A DNA stretch of 64,000 nucleotides. Source: Nocardia carnea NBRC 14403. GTDB taxonomy: Bacteria; Actinomycetota; Actinomycetes; Mycobacteriales; Mycobacteriaceae. Positions 1 through 9,302 of this stretch are shown piece after piece. Numbering within the stretch: position 1 is the first letter of the stretch; every line of letters starts with the position of its first letter. The stretch spans positions 1 to 64,000 of the forward strand of contig NZ_BAFV01000119.1 in assembly GCF_000308515.1 (NCBI RefSeq), written 5' to 3'. The position numbers were made by a program, and so were the translations under genes. Below the pieces are notes generated by a model. That model did not search any database. It worked only from the letters and a program-made list of their open reading frames with translations, and was not told the origin of the DNA.

Positions 1-1
1 G

Positions 2-1105
2 GCGGTCGATCGGTCGGCGAATTCGGGGCTGGAATTTTCGCTGACCCTGACAGAGGCGACGGCCTCCGTCACCGAGTTGTGGAGGAGCGATGTGGAGCGT
101 CGCCGGTTCCTGGAAGGCACTGCCTACGCGGTCGCGGTCTACCCGGTCGCGAGCATGCGCTGGCTGACCCTCCCCGGCCGCGAGCACCCTGCCTCGGCTA
201 CAGGGCTTCGCCGTATCGGAGTAGCCGATATAGACGCTTTGCGCACCATGACCACCGCATTTCGTGATCTGGACAATCAAGTCGGGGGCGGCAAGGTCCG
301 CTCCACGGTTGTGCACTACCTGCACACGTCGGTTGCACCGCTGCTGCGCGGCAGCTATACCGAAGACGTCGGCCGTCGCCTATTCGCAGTTACCGCAGAG
401 CTGACGAAGCTGGCGGGCTGGGCCGCCTACGACCTCGAAGAACACGGCCTCGCACAGCGGTATCTCATCCAGGCACTCAGGATGGCCCGAGTCGCCGGGG
501 ACACAGCACTGGGAGCCGAGATCCTGGCGGCCATGAGCCACCAGGCGACATATGTCGGACGGCCGGGTGACGCGGTAGATCTCGCACGGGCAGCACAGAT
601 CGCTGCCCGATCGGCTGGACTGCCCGCGCTGGAAGCGGGATGCCACATGGTAGAAGCCCACGGGCATGCGGCCCGCTCTGATGCCCGCTCCTGCGGGAAT
701 TCGTTGAACGCGGCCGAGGGCGCACTCAACCGCGACAGCTCGAATCGTCCTCCATGGCTGTCCTACCTCGACACGGCGTACATGGCAGCGAAGGCTGCTC
801 AGTGCTTCCGCGACCTCGGCGACAACAGTCGTGCCGCAGTGCTCGCGCGGCGATCTCTCGATATGAGCGACGGTTATCAGCGAGGCAAGGTATTCAATCT
901 GTGTCTACTGGCATCGAGCCTCGTTGCCGCCGATCCGCAGGAGGCGGTCCGGATCGGCACGACCGCGCTCGAACTCGCCGGCGCTCTGGAGTCGCGCCGA
1001 ACGTATGCCTACCTCCGGGACGTGCGGGCACGGCTTGCCCCATACCGTGAGATCCCGGCAGTCGAAGAGTTTCGTCTGCAGGTAGCGATCGCTAAGACAG
1101 CGTGA
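2..1105 (+). CDS. TPR-type transcriptional regulator, C-terminal part (5' end outside window)
   Basis: The reading frame is open to the first base of the window, so the gene starts upstream; 367 residues are visible. A TTG at 77 is only an internal codon, because the residues before it read on smoothly in the style of the family. The visible part is alpha-helical and Ala/Leu/Arg-rich with tetratricopeptide-like helix pairs. It resembles the C-terminal half of actinobacterial XRE-family regulators, in which an N-terminal helix-turn-helix (missing here) precedes TPR repeats that sense a peptide or partner. Its stop overlaps the convergent NUDIX gene by 14 bases. The family assignment is by overall resemblance; no DNA-binding domain is visible in the window. 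Confidence 0.6.
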   Translation, partial: AVDRSANSGLEFSLTLTEATASVTELWRSDVERRRFLEGTAYAVAVYPVASMRWLTLPGREHPASATGLRRIGVADIDALRTMTTAFRDLDNQVGGGKVRSTVVHYLHTSVAPLLRGSYTEDVGRRLFAVTAELTKLAGWAAYDLEEHGLAQRYLIQALRMARVAGDTALGAEILAAMSHQATYVGRPGDAVDLARAAQIAARSAGLPALEAGCHMVEAHGHAARSDARSCGNSLNAAEGALNRDSSNRPPWLSYLDTAYMAAKAAQCFRDLGDNSRAAVLARRSLDMSDGYQRGKVFNLCLLASSLVAADPQEAVRIGTTALELAGALESRRTYAYLRDVRARLAPYREIPAVEEFRLQVAIAKTA

Positions 1106-1649
1106 GCGCCCGGTACACGCCCACTACGGTCGCTGCGCCGACGATCTCGCCACGGTCGATCATTTCCACCGCCTCGCCGAGTGGTACCCACCGAATCGTC
1201 TCGGCCTCGTTGATATCCGGTCGGGTATCGGTGAGATCGGCACCGCGGGCGACATAGATTTCCTGTGGATGGTCGAGGGTGCCGATTGCGGGCTGATAGG
1301 TCACGAGGTGCTGCATCGTGTGCGGGCGCCATCCGGTCTCCTCTTCGACCTCACGGGCTGCCGCGGCGGCGACATTTTCGGCATGGTCGACGTATCCGCC
1401 GGGCAGTTCCCATACCCACTGGTCGATGATCCAACGGTGCCGGTACATCAGCAGCACCTCACGGGCGCCGTTGAGCACCAAGGTCATCGCGCATCGTGGC
1501 ATCCGCGCGACGTACTGGGTGAACTCCACTCCGTCAGGAAGTCGAATATCCGCTGTCGACAAACGGATGTGCCGGTTCTCATCGACCAGTCGCTCACCGA
1601 GAATCGTCCACTGCGTATCGCTCACACTGTCGACCGTAGTAGATCCCAC
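1092..1649 (-). CDS. NUDIX hydrolase
   Basis: A 185-residue protein with a complete Nudix box at residues 85-107 (G-x5-E-x7-REVEEETGW), which binds the divalent metal and hydrolyses a nucleoside diphosphate linked to another moiety. The layout resembles the ADP-ribose pyrophosphatase group: strands before the box, then a short C-terminal helix. Substrate specificity cannot be read from the box. It is convergent with the upstream regulator gene and overlaps its stop. A gap of about 50 bases separates it from the MpaB-type gene on the same strand. There is no strong indication of an operon. Confidence 0.85.
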   Translation of the reverse strand: MGSTTVDSVSDTQWTILGERLVDENRHIRLSTADIRLPDGVEFTQYVARMPRCAMTLVLNGAREVLLMYRHRWIIDQWVWELPGGYVDHAENVAAAAAREVEEETGWRPHTMQHLVTYQPAIGTLDHPQEIYVARGADLTDTRPDINEAETIRWVPLGEAVEMIDRGEIVGAATVVGVYRALTLS

Positions 1650-1703
1650 AGAGACTCGGCCGCATTGTAACGCCGAGGTCCCCGAGCAGTGCGGACAGCG
1701 GGA

Positions 1704-3026
1704 TCAGCCCAGGGCCGGGGTGTAAGTGCGGGCGTCGCTGACGAATTCGGGTTTGCCGTAGGTTGCCAGCCGGCGCTCGATGAGCTTCACCAGGTAGCGG
1801 TCGACGGCGGGGGCGAGCTTCGGGATGCGGGCGGCGCGGTCCACGAGCAGTAGGCGGCCGAGGATGAAGGGGGCGGTTATCGCGATCCGGGCGAAATCGG
1901 CCGGGCCGAGCGTTACTCCCAGTCCGCGGGCGGTGCGCAGGCTGCCGCGGCAGAATGCCAGGACGAAACCTGCCTTGCTGTAACTTTTCTCGACAGCGTC
2001 GGCGATCCGGTCGAACCGGGAATCGTTGGGACGGAGGTAGGCGGCCATGGTCGAGCGGATCAGTTCGCCGCAGGTCGCGTCGTCGAAGCCGTCACGTAGA
2101 AGGGCCGCGCGGGCGTGGAATATGTGGATTATCTCGGTGGGCTCGGTCGGCAGCAATTCCTCGGGGAGGCCGAGGAGGAAGCAGCGGTAGCGGCTGAATT
2201 CCACCTGGGCGCGCTCGCCCGGGGTGAATTCGGTACGGCCCTGCCGACGCACCCGGACGGCGAGGAGGTAGAGGTCGATCATCCCGGCCGGCATCTGATC
2301 GACCTGCGGCACCGGTAACCCGTAGATATCGGTATCCCAGTGCTCGGACCGCTTCAGCGCGTTGTATCGGACCATCGAATGCATCAACCGCACCATGGCC
2401 GCCGCTTCGAAGCCGGGACCGTAGCGGTCGAGTGCGCCGGGCAAGGTTGTCACGGCGAAGAACGAGGCCGTTTCGTTGACGCGACGGGCCGCGCGTCGGC
2501 CGGACAGCGCGCCGGTGAGCGCCATCGGCAGCGCCGCGTAAGTGTTGGTGAAGGTGGCGATGAACGCACCCCGGGTCACGAAGGGAGCGAGCAGGGCGGC
2601 GGGGGTGCGCGCTGCCTTCGCACCTTGCCGGACCAGTTCCGGGTCGAGCCAGGCGGGTGTGGCTTCCATCGCGGAGATGAAGGCGACCAGTTCCGGCGGC
2701 GCCTCGGGCACAGCGTCCAGGCCTTCTCTGCAGGCTCGATGAACCATGCCGATCAGGCTGGTCACACTGTGCTCGGCGGATAAAGCCGCGTACGGGTCGG
2801 CGACGACATCACCCAGCATCGTAGCCGTGGACATCAGCTCGACGACGCGGTCGTCGGCCAGGATCGATTCCCGGTCGGCGACTCCGCGCGGCAGGGACGA
2901 CGGTTCACCGGGCTCGGTCGCCAGGCGGTAGGGCTGTTTGCCGAAGTCGAGGTCACCGTAGAGGCCGGGCTGTAGCTCGCCCTGACTGCGCACACGCTGC
3001 GCAAGATCCGGGTAGTACGTAGGCAT
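1704..3026 (-). CDS. MpaB / DUF2236-family oxygenase
   Basis: A 440-residue member of the DUF2236 family, which includes latex-clearing rubber oxygenase and the fungal oxygenase MpaB; these are heme-b proteins that cleave carbon-carbon double bonds or act on lipids. The family's helix carrying the heme-ligand histidine is visible as RLMHSMVR (His216). There is no signal peptide, unlike secreted rubber oxygenases, so it is probably cytoplasmic. An ATG at 3068 is possible, but ATG 3026 is preceded by GGAGGG at good spacing and leaves the 3041-3080 palindrome in the promoter. It is divergent from a TetR gene. The substrate is unknown. Confidence 0.75.
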   Translation of the reverse strand: MPTYYPDLAQRVRSQGELQPGLYGDLDFGKQPYRLATEPGEPSSLPRGVADRESILADDRVVELMSTATMLGDVVADPYAALSAEHSVTSLIGMVHRACREGLDAVPEAPPELVAFISAMEATPAWLDPELVRQGAKAARTPAALLAPFVTRGAFIATFTNTYAALPMALTGALSGRRAARRVNETASFFAVTTLPGALDRYGPGFEAAAMVRLMHSMVRYNALKRSEHWDTDIYGLPVPQVDQMPAGMIDLYLLAVRVRRQGRTEFTPGERAQVEFSRYRCFLLGLPEELLPTEPTEIIHIFHARAALLRDGFDDATCGELIRSTMAAYLRPNDSRFDRIADAVEKSYSKAGFVLAFCRGSLRTARGLGVTLGPADFARIAITAPFILGRLLLVDRAARIPKLAPAVDRYLVKLIERRLATYGKPEFVSDARTYTPALG

Positions 3027-3040
3027 CGCGCCCTCCAAGT

Positions 3041-3080
3041 AACTAACACTGTGTGAGTTAATACTCACGGACTGTTAGTT
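3041..3080. promoter_or_regulatory. Nested 40-bp palindromic TetR operator
   Basis: Perfect outer arms (AACTAACA at 3041-3048, TGTTAGTT at 3073-3080) and perfect inner arms (GTGAGT at 3053-3058, ACTCAC at 3063-3068) share one centre at 3060/3061. Each half is itself a 19-bp quasi-palindrome of the form AACTAACA-N3-GTGAGT, so two regulator dimers could bind head to head. It lies between the divergent MpaB and TetR genes and reaches the TAAGCT hexamer of the TetR promoter, which fits autorepression plus control of the oxygenase. Confidence 0.75.
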
Positions 3081-3092
3081 AAGCTGTCAAGC

Positions 3093-3695
3093 ATGACTTC
3101 GCAGCACCGGCGACGGATGCCCGCCGAGGCACGACGCGGGCAGATCCTCGATGTGGCGCACGCGATCATCGACGCCGAGGGCTTTCATGCGGCAACTCCC
3201 AACCGCATCGCGGACTCGGCCGGCGTCAATCGCTCGCTGCTGTACCAGCAGTTCGGCGATCTGTCCGGCCTGTTCGTCGCCTTGATCGACCGCGAAGCCG
3301 ATCGAGCGGCCGCCCAGTTCGCCGACGCCATCTCCACAGGTGGCGGCGAAGCCCCGGAAAGCAACCCCGCCCTGCGCGCCTTCGACAGCCTGCTGCACGC
3401 CGTCGATGCCCGCCCCGCGACCTGGCGGCTGTTCCTGTTCCCGCCCCAGGGTGCACCCCCTGCGCTCTACGAACGACTCGCACAATCCGAGACCGTGGTC
3501 CGCGAGTTCTTCGTCCGGCAACTACTACGGTTCAACCCCGACCTCGAGGACCCCGACTACACCGCACGAGTACTCCACGCAGCCGGTCGCGAACTGCTGC
3601 AACTACGGCTCAGCGATCCCGAGGGCGCCACTCACGAACGCCTGCGCGCGTTGGTTGGAAGACTCAACTCCGAACTCTTACACCGTATTCGGTAA
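3093..3695 (+). CDS. TetR-family transcriptional regulator
   Basis: A 200-residue protein with an N-terminal TetR helix-turn-helix (about residues 15-60, including GVNRSLLYQQFGD) and a ligand-binding helical C-terminus. It is divergent from the MpaB-type oxygenase, with the 3041-3080 palindrome between them as the likely operator. No ribosome-binding site is seen. The ATG lies seven bases after TAAGCT (3080-3085), so the mRNA is probably leaderless. Its 3' end overlaps the convergent F420-type oxidoreductase gene by 18 bases. The ligand is unknown, presumably the oxygenase substrate or its product. Confidence 0.85.
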   Translation: MTSQHRRRMPAEARRGQILDVAHAIIDAEGFHAATPNRIADSAGVNRSLLYQQFGDLSGLFVALIDREADRAAAQFADAISTGGGEAPESNPALRAFDSLLHAVDARPATWRLFLFPPQGAPPALYERLAQSETVVREFFVRQLLRFNPDLEDPDYTARVLHAAGRELLQLRLSDPEGATHERLRALVGRLNSELLHRIR

Positions 3696-4637
3696 CGCTG
3701 ACTCGGATCGCACCGCGGCCGTGACTTCCTCGGCGAACCAGCGCAGATAATCCAGGAACTCCTGCTCGGAACCTATATTGCGCGGCGGCTGGGCAGCCAC
3801 CCGAGTGATACCTGCCTTCCGGTAATCACCGGAGTAGGCCTCGATCAACTCGTCCCGGTACCCGTTCAGTTCGGAAGCGGTAGCACCGGCGAAACCCTTG
3901 TCCAGACCGACACCGGACGGCGCTTTCAGCCAGTTGACATCGAAGATGTCCTCCTTGCCCGCATAGGCCGGCTGTTCACGGATGTAGTCCAGCAGTGGCG
4001 GGATCTCTTCCAGCGTGAAGTTCGTCGGGTTCGGCTGCCAACCCTCGTGCCGCGCCGCGCGCCGCAACGCGGGCTTGGAATTCCCGCCGACATAGATCGG
4101 CGGTCGTGGTTTCTGTACGGGGCGCGGATCCACCGCGAGATCGGTGATCTCGAAATACTTACCGCGATGCTCGGGCTGTTCTGCGGTCCACAGCGTGTTC
4201 AGAGCTTCCAGGATCTCGTCGGTGATCGCTCCGCGCTCCCGGAACGGCACCCCCATCGCCGCGAACTCCTGTTCGGCGTGGCCGACACCGACCGACACAT
4301 TGACCCGGCCGCCGGAGAGCACATCGATCGTCGCCAGTGATTTCGCCAGCCGCAACGGATGGTGATACGGCAGCACCAGAACGGTCGCATCCAACCGGAT
4401 CCGGCGGGTCGCCGCGGCCGCGAACGCCATCGTCGACAACGCATCCTGCCAGTACGGGCCGAGCCTGGGCACCTCGAACAACGGCATCGCGAGATGCTCG
4501 GAGACCGACACGGCATGGAAACCGGCTTCGTCGATGGTGGTGAGAATACGCCGGAAACCGTCCGCATCGAGGGTGTGCGCCCACGGATAGAAACCCGGGA
4601 TGTGACTGGTCCCGGGCAGGATGACATCGAATTTCAT
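3678..4637 (-). CDS. LLM-class F420-dependent oxidoreductase
   Basis: A 319-residue luciferase-like TIM barrel of the actinobacterial F420-dependent group. Family signatures include the SEH motif after strand 2, VLVLPYHHPLRLAK, the LSGGRVNVSVGVGH stretch and the PPIYVGGNSKPALRRA phosphate-binding region. Such enzymes use reduced deazaflavin F420 for hydride transfer to ketones, enones or alcohols. It is the last gene of the minus-strand operon starting at SMP-30, 29 bases after the KstD-like flavoprotein. This suggests it acts on the same cyclic intermediate. The exact reaction is not deducible. Confidence 0.85.
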   Translation of the reverse strand: MKFDVILPGTSHIPGFYPWAHTLDADGFRRILTTIDEAGFHAVSVSEHLAMPLFEVPRLGPYWQDALSTMAFAAAATRRIRLDATVLVLPYHHPLRLAKSLATIDVLSGGRVNVSVGVGHAEQEFAAMGVPFRERGAITDEILEALNTLWTAEQPEHRGKYFEITDLAVDPRPVQKPRPPIYVGGNSKPALRRAARHEGWQPNPTNFTLEEIPPLLDYIREQPAYAGKEDIFDVNWLKAPSGVGLDKGFAGATASELNGYRDELIEAYSGDYRKAGITRVAAQPPRNIGSEQEFLDYLRWFAEEVTAAVRSESALPNTV

Positions 4638-4666
4638 TGCTCACGAGCCCTTTCGTCCTGGAGGGG

Positions 4667-6136
4667 TCAGGATCCGGCGGCGGCCCGGCCGGCGCGGCGG
4701 CCGTAGAAGCTACCGTCACCCAGGGACGCGCCGCTCACATATCCGCCCGCACTGATTCCCGACGTGCAGCGGCCCGCGGCGAAGAGGCCGGGAATCGGAG
4801 CGCCGGATACGTGTATCACCCGGGAGTCGAGATCGGTGCGCAGGCCACCGAGGGTGAAACCACCTGTGCGGTTGCGCAGATCGTAGGCCGCCAGCGGCGC
4901 GCCGATCGGTTTCACCCACTGGGCTTTCTTACCCAGCACGGGATCCGCGCCGTCCTTCGCGTGCCGGTTGTAGACCTCGACCGTGGCCTGCAGGACACCG
5001 GCGGGAAAACCGATATCCGATTCCAGTTCCTCGACCGATGCCGCGACCCAGGTGGGTGGCACGCTGCGCATGGCGGCGCTGCTCGAGACGCTGTTGTTCG
5101 CCTCCTCGAGGGACGATTCGTCGATGATCAGGAAGGCTTCGTTGTTCTGGCGGATGAGGGTCGACTGCCCGATATGGCTGGGATAGGAATCCTCGGGAAT
5201 GTAGCGCTGGCCGCGCCCGTTGACGAGGATCCCGCGCGCGATCATCTGCGGATCGGCGAAGATCGCGACCTCGATGGCGTCCATATGCGCCAGCTGAGCG
5301 CCCAAGGCCTGCGCGACCAGGATGCCGATACCGTCGTGTTCCTCGATGGCGGCCGCGGGCCGGTTGATCAGCAGCGGGGTGTAGGCCTCGACCATCTGCT
5401 GGTTGTAGGCGAAGCTACCGGTGGCCAGTACCACGCCGCGGCGTGCGCGGACATAAACAGGTTTGCCGTAGCGTTTGGCCACCACTCCGGCCACCCGCCC
5501 GGAATCGTCGACGATCAGGCGTTGCAACCGTAAATCGTACTCGGCGCGAACACCCAGCGCCGCAGCGGTTTCGGTGAGCGGTTTCATCAGCATGAACCCG
5601 CCGCCCTTCTCGCCGGTGTGCTTATCCGCCATTTCCGGAAGGTGTCCACGCGGCGCCGGGACGGCGAGGGTGTTGTACGGTGCGGCGTTCTCCCCGCCGG
5701 AGAACATCAGGCCCTGATCGGCCGGCGGTTCCCAACCGGGCTCGCCCCAGAATTCCTCCTTGAACGGAACACCTTGCGCGACGAGCCAATCGAAATGCTC
5801 CACACTGCCCTGGCAGTAGTCGTGGATCTTGGCCTCGTCGGCACCCGGACCGAGCGCGGCCATCAGGAACCGTTCCATATTCTCGGGCGTGTCCTCGTAA
5901 CCCAGCACCTTCTGCAGCGCGGTGCCGCCGCCGAGATAGATGAACCCGCCCGAGAGCGCCGCCGCACCACCCCAACCCCCGGTGCGCTCGAGCACGAGGA
6001 CATCGGCTCCCCCGCGGGCGGCCTCGATCGCCGCGCTCGCACCCGCCACTCCGTAGCCGACCACGACGACATCGGCCTCGTAATCCCATTCGGCGACCGC
6101 GGCGAGCCACTCGGGGTGCACACTCACATCCGACAT
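4667..6136 (-). CDS. KstD-like FAD-dependent dehydrogenase
   Basis: A 489-residue flavoprotein of the fumarate reductase / 3-ketosteroid delta-1-dehydrogenase superfamily. The FAD dinucleotide fold is near the N-terminus (VVVVGYGVAGASAA, then LVLERTGGWGG). The C-terminal GGYVSGASLGDGSFYGRRAG matches the tail of KstD-type enzymes that contacts flavin and substrate. The frame is open upstream to 6886, but ATG 6136 is preceded by AGGAGA at good spacing and begins the homologous part, so the longer version is rejected. It sits between an F420 oxidoreductase and a P450 electron-transfer set, fitting ring desaturation in steroid-like or terpenoid catabolism. Whether the substrate is a steroid is unproven. 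Confidence 0.8.
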   Translation of the reverse strand: MSDVSVHPEWLAAVAEWDYEADVVVVGYGVAGASAAIEAARGGADVLVLERTGGWGGAAALSGGFIYLGGGTALQKVLGYEDTPENMERFLMAALGPGADEAKIHDYCQGSVEHFDWLVAQGVPFKEEFWGEPGWEPPADQGLMFSGGENAAPYNTLAVPAPRGHLPEMADKHTGEKGGGFMLMKPLTETAAALGVRAEYDLRLQRLIVDDSGRVAGVVAKRYGKPVYVRARRGVVLATGSFAYNQQMVEAYTPLLINRPAAAIEEHDGIGILVAQALGAQLAHMDAIEVAIFADPQMIARGILVNGRGQRYIPEDSYPSHIGQSTLIRQNNEAFLIIDESSLEEANNSVSSSAAMRSVPPTWVAASVEELESDIGFPAGVLQATVEVYNRHAKDGADPVLGKKAQWVKPIGAPLAAYDLRNRTGGFTLGGLRTDLDSRVIHVSGAPIPGLFAAGRCTSGISAGGYVSGASLGDGSFYGRRAGRAAAGS

Positions 6137-6414
6137 TGGTTTCTCCTGTTCTGTGAGATCGGTGACCGATTCGGCGGCCGCAGCCGGCCACGATGGGATG
6201 GGCCGTGGCGGATAATGGAGCCGGCAGGAATACCGGTCGTCCTGCCTGCCGACGGGGCCGGACCCCAGTGTCGGTGGCGGTAACCGGCCCGGTTCCGGAA
6301 AATCCCGCTCAGCGAGAAGATTTGCCGGGGCGGCGCCGCCCGGGCCCCGCGGAGACGACGGAACGGGCCCCGGAACCGTTGCCCCGGGGGCCGTTTCCCT
6401 CCCGGCCGGATAGC

Positions 6415-7698
6415 TCAGCCGCGGACCGACGCCAGCAGTTTCCCGAGCGGAACGCTGCTGTCCGACAATACTTCCGGGCCCGGCCGATGACCTCGGCCGA
6501 GCGCGGAGCGCAGCGCCACGAAATCGGCCGGTGAGTTGAGGCATTCGGCGGCGAGCAGCGCATCGTCGGCGAAGTACAGGGCGACCTGTCGCCGCGGCCG
6601 ACCAGGGTCCACCCGGACCAGCATCGACGTGTGACCGGTGAGCAAACCGGCGATCTGCAGCTTCTGATCCCCCTGATCCGACCAGAACCATGGGACGGGC
6701 CGGTCCGGAACGGGCCTGCCCAGCAGTACCGCGGCAGCGATACCGGCCTGCTCGACCGCGTTGTCCACCGACTCGAGCCGGTATCGGACGCCGGCGCCTG
6801 TGACGGTGGTGGTGCAATCGCCGACCGCCAGGGTCCATCCGTCGGAGGCGAGGCATCGCTCGTCGACGACAATCCCGCAATCGCATACCAGCTCGAGCTG
6901 CTCGGCCAGCTCGGTGCGCGCCTGGGCACCGACACCCAGGAGCACCGTCGCCGCCGGAATCTCCCGCCCGTCGTCGAGAAGTACACAGCGGGTTCCGTCA
7001 TCACGGTGCCGGACCTCGGTCGGCACCGCACCCAGTACCATTTCGGTCCCCATCGCCCGATGGGCGGCCAGCAGGGTATCGGCGGTATCCGGGCCCACCG
7101 CGCGGGCCAGCAGCCGCTCGCCCGCCTCGATCACCGTCACCTCGGTCCCGAGTGCACGCGCGGTGGCGGCGACCTCCAGGCCGACGAACCCGCCGCCGAC
7201 AACAACCATGGGCCCCGCCTGTATCCGGTTCGCGAGCGACCGGGCATGGTCCAGCTCACGCAGGACCAGGACGTCGGGATGGTCCGCGCCGGGCAACGCC
7301 GGCCGGCGCGCTCGCGCTCCGGTCGCCAGCACCAGCCGATCGAATCGCCGGACGAGCCGCTCGCCGCCCCGGGAAAACCGAAGCTCGACTCCCTCCGGCG
7401 TGCGGTCGAGGTGCTCGACCCGAGCACCGGTGATGAGCTCGATCTTCTGGTCCGAGTAGTACGCGGGGGCACGCAACAGCACCGAGTCGCTGTTCATCTC
7501 GCCCTTCAGCCATGCCTTGGACAATGGCGGGCGCTGATACGGCGGGTGCGCCTCATACGAGATCAACGTGATCTTCCCGGTGTAACCCTCACCGCGGAGA
7601 CAGTCGGCCAGCTGTACTCCCGCATGTGAAGCGCCTACGATCACCACACTGTGCGGCACCGGGCCGTCCGAATCCACTCGGACCTGCACTCCGGTCAT
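6415..7698 (-). CDS. Ferredoxin reductase (putidaredoxin-reductase type)
   Basis: A 427-residue FAD/NAD(P)H oxidoreductase with two dinucleotide folds (VVIVGASHAGVQLA at the N-terminus and VVVGGGFVGLEVA in the middle) and the LAVGDC flavin-binding motif. It is of the class that reduces a [2Fe-2S] ferredoxin for a P450. The stop of the ferredoxin gene is three bases before its start codon, and the P450 gene is directly upstream of that. The three genes thus form a complete class I P450 electron chain. A gap of 278 bases with no gene separates it from the KstD-like gene downstream. Confidence 0.88.
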   Translation of the reverse strand: MTGVQVRVDSDGPVPHSVVIVGASHAGVQLADCLRGEGYTGKITLISYEAHPPYQRPPLSKAWLKGEMNSDSVLLRAPAYYSDQKIELITGARVEHLDRTPEGVELRFSRGGERLVRRFDRLVLATGARARRPALPGADHPDVLVLRELDHARSLANRIQAGPMVVVGGGFVGLEVAATARALGTEVTVIEAGERLLARAVGPDTADTLLAAHRAMGTEMVLGAVPTEVRHRDDGTRCVLLDDGREIPAATVLLGVGAQARTELAEQLELVCDCGIVVDERCLASDGWTLAVGDCTTTVTGAGVRYRLESVDNAVEQAGIAAAVLLGRPVPDRPVPWFWSDQGDQKLQIAGLLTGHTSMLVRVDPGRPRRQVALYFADDALLAAECLNSPADFVALRSALGRGHRPGPEVLSDSSVPLGKLLASVRG

Positions 7699-7701
7699 CG
7701 A

Positions 7702-8022
7702 TCAGACCTGTTCCTCGGGGATGATCACGTGCAGGTCGATCCCGTCCGACAACGTCAGCTGGCAGGACAGGCGTGAGTTGTCCTCCCGGTCCGACGCGGT
7801 GCAGTCCAGCATATCGTCCTCGTCCTCACCGGGATCCGCGAAGTGGCCCAGCTCGTTGCGGTCGAGAAAGACGTGGCAGGTGGCGCACGACAGCGTGCCA
7901 CCGCATTGACCGACGATGCCTTTCACACCGTTCTTCACGGCGGTGGACATCACCGAATCGCCCACGGCACCGTCGATCACCTTCACCTCGCCGCCGGGCT
8001 GGGTGTAGAAAACTTTCGGCAT
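7702..8022 (-). CDS. [2Fe-2S] ferredoxin (putidaredoxin/adrenodoxin type)
   Basis: A 106-residue ferredoxin with cluster ligands Cys40, Cys46, Cys49 and Cys87 in the adrenodoxin pattern C-x5-C-x2-C...C. The acidic stretch GEDEDDMLD (65-73) is typical of the partner-docking helix. It carries single electrons from the neighbouring reductase to the P450. Gaps of seven bases to the P450 gene and three to the reductase gene indicate one transcript and probably translational coupling. Confidence 0.92.
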   Translation of the reverse strand: MPKVFYTQPGGEVKVIDGAVGDSVMSTAVKNGVKGIVGQCGGTLSCATCHVFLDRNELGHFADPGEDEDDMLDCTASDREDNSRLSCQLTLSDGIDLHVIIPEEQV

Positions 8023-8029
8023 GGTGCTC

Positions 8030-9268
8030 CTACCAGGAGACGGGCAGATCGGTGACCGCCTGGGTCAAGTTGTCCATATCGATGACGGCCTCGCCCTCGA
8101 GTCGCAGGCCCGGCAGGCGTTTGAACAGTTCGGCGAGACCGACCTGCATCTCCATCCGCGCCAGCGGCGCCCCGAGGCAATGGTGCAGGCCGTAGCTCAG
8201 GGTGAGGTGCGGGTTGTTCGTGCGCCGGATATCGAACACCCCGTCGTTCTCGACGACCACACCGTCGTGGTTGACCGCGGCCGGGTCGACCAGGACCGCT
8301 TCGTCTTTCGCGATGAGCTGCCCGTCGAGTTCCACGTCCTCGGTGGCCACGAACGGCACCAACCCGCCACCGCCGGCGACAGTGGAGCCCACCGACATCC
8401 GGCCGTGCCGCAGGATTTCCTCCACGGCGGTCGGCGCGAGACCGTCGGGATCGGCGAGGAAGAGTTCGAGCTGATCGGGGTTCTTCAGCAGCGAGTGCAC
8501 ACCCGCGCAGATGAAGTTCGCGGTGTTGTCGAATCCGCCGATGATCAGCACCAGGGCGATCGGCAGGATCTCGCCGTCAGTGAGGCTGTCGTCCTTGTCA
8601 CGGGCGTTGGCCAGATCGCTGAGCAGATCCTCGCGCGGGTTCTTACGACGTTCTTCGATCAGGCCCATCATGTAGACGACGAGTTCGGTCATATTGGCAA
8701 CGACCTCTTCCTCGGGCATATTCGCCACCGCCAGCGTCGACGAGCTCCACTTCTGGAACTTCGGCCGGTCGTCGGGCGGCACACCGAGCAGGTTGGCCAG
8801 CATCTGGATCGGCAGTGCAACCGCGTAGTCGTGCACCAGGTTGGCCGGTGCACCCTCGGCGACCATCTCGTCGACGAGATGGTTGGCGAATTCCACCGCC
8901 GAATCCCGCATCGCCTTGACCCGCTTCGGGGAAATCGAGCGCTGCACCAGCTTCCGCAGCTTGGTGTGATGCGGCGGGTCCTCGAATTGCAGGGTGGTCT
9001 TCAGGAAGTCGGGGAATTCGACGAAATACGGCACCACCCGTTCACCGGTCCGGAACGGTTCGCGGACGAACCGCCTGTCGCCCAGCATTTCCCGGGCCGC
9101 GGCGTTGCGATGGATCACCCAGACGTCGCCGCCGAACGGCATGGTCATCTTGGTCATCGGCCGGTCAACGGCGATGGCGTGGTAGCGCTGCATTGCGTCC
9201 TCCGGCGCCACCGCCGGGAACGGGTACTCGACGCTCACGGCATTACCGGCCGTTTCGGTTGTGCTCAT
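8030..9268 (-). CDS. Cytochrome P450 with Asp-Asn in place of the Asp-Thr pair
   Basis: A 412-residue class I P450. The ExxR motif is E284-x-x-R287 and the heme-binding loop is [10 protein letters not shown] with Cys364; the usual loop Phe is Leu. In the I helix the oxygen-activation motif reads GGFDNTAN, which aligns with GGLDTVVN of P450cam: Asp247 is kept but Thr is replaced by Asn248. P450cin (CYP176A1) is a known P450 with Asn at this position. Ferredoxin and reductase genes follow directly. It probably hydroxylates a terpenoid- or steroid-like intermediate of the operon, but the substrate is not known. Confidence 0.92.
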   Translation of the reverse strand: MSTTETAGNAVSVEYPFPAVAPEDAMQRYHAIAVDRPMTKMTMPFGGDVWVIHRNAAAREMLGDRRFVREPFRTGERVVPYFVEFPDFLKTTLQFEDPPHHTKLRKLVQRSISPKRVKAMRDSAVEFANHLVDEMVAEGAPANLVHDYAVALPIQMLANLLGVPPDDRPKFQKWSSSTLAVANMPEEEVVANMTELVVYMMGLIEERRKNPREDLLSDLANARDKDDSLTDGEILPIALVLIIGGFDNTANFICAGVHSLLKNPDQLELFLADPDGLAPTAVEEILRHGRMSVGSTVAGGGGLVPFVATEDVELDGQLIAKDEAVLVDPAAVNHDGVVVENDGVFDIRRTNNPHLTLSYGLHHCLGAPLARMEMQVGLAELFKRLPGLRLEGEAVIDMDNLTQAVTDLPVSW

Positions 9269-9302
9269 CGGATCACTCCAATAGGGACTGTGGGACGTCG
9301 GA

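Noticed and set aside
6137-6886. Upstream extension of the KstD-like frame on the minus strand
   Set aside because: The extra 250 residues are antisense-like Arg/Pro/Gly-rich sequence overlapping the ferredoxin reductase gene; ATG 6136 has a good ribosome-binding site.
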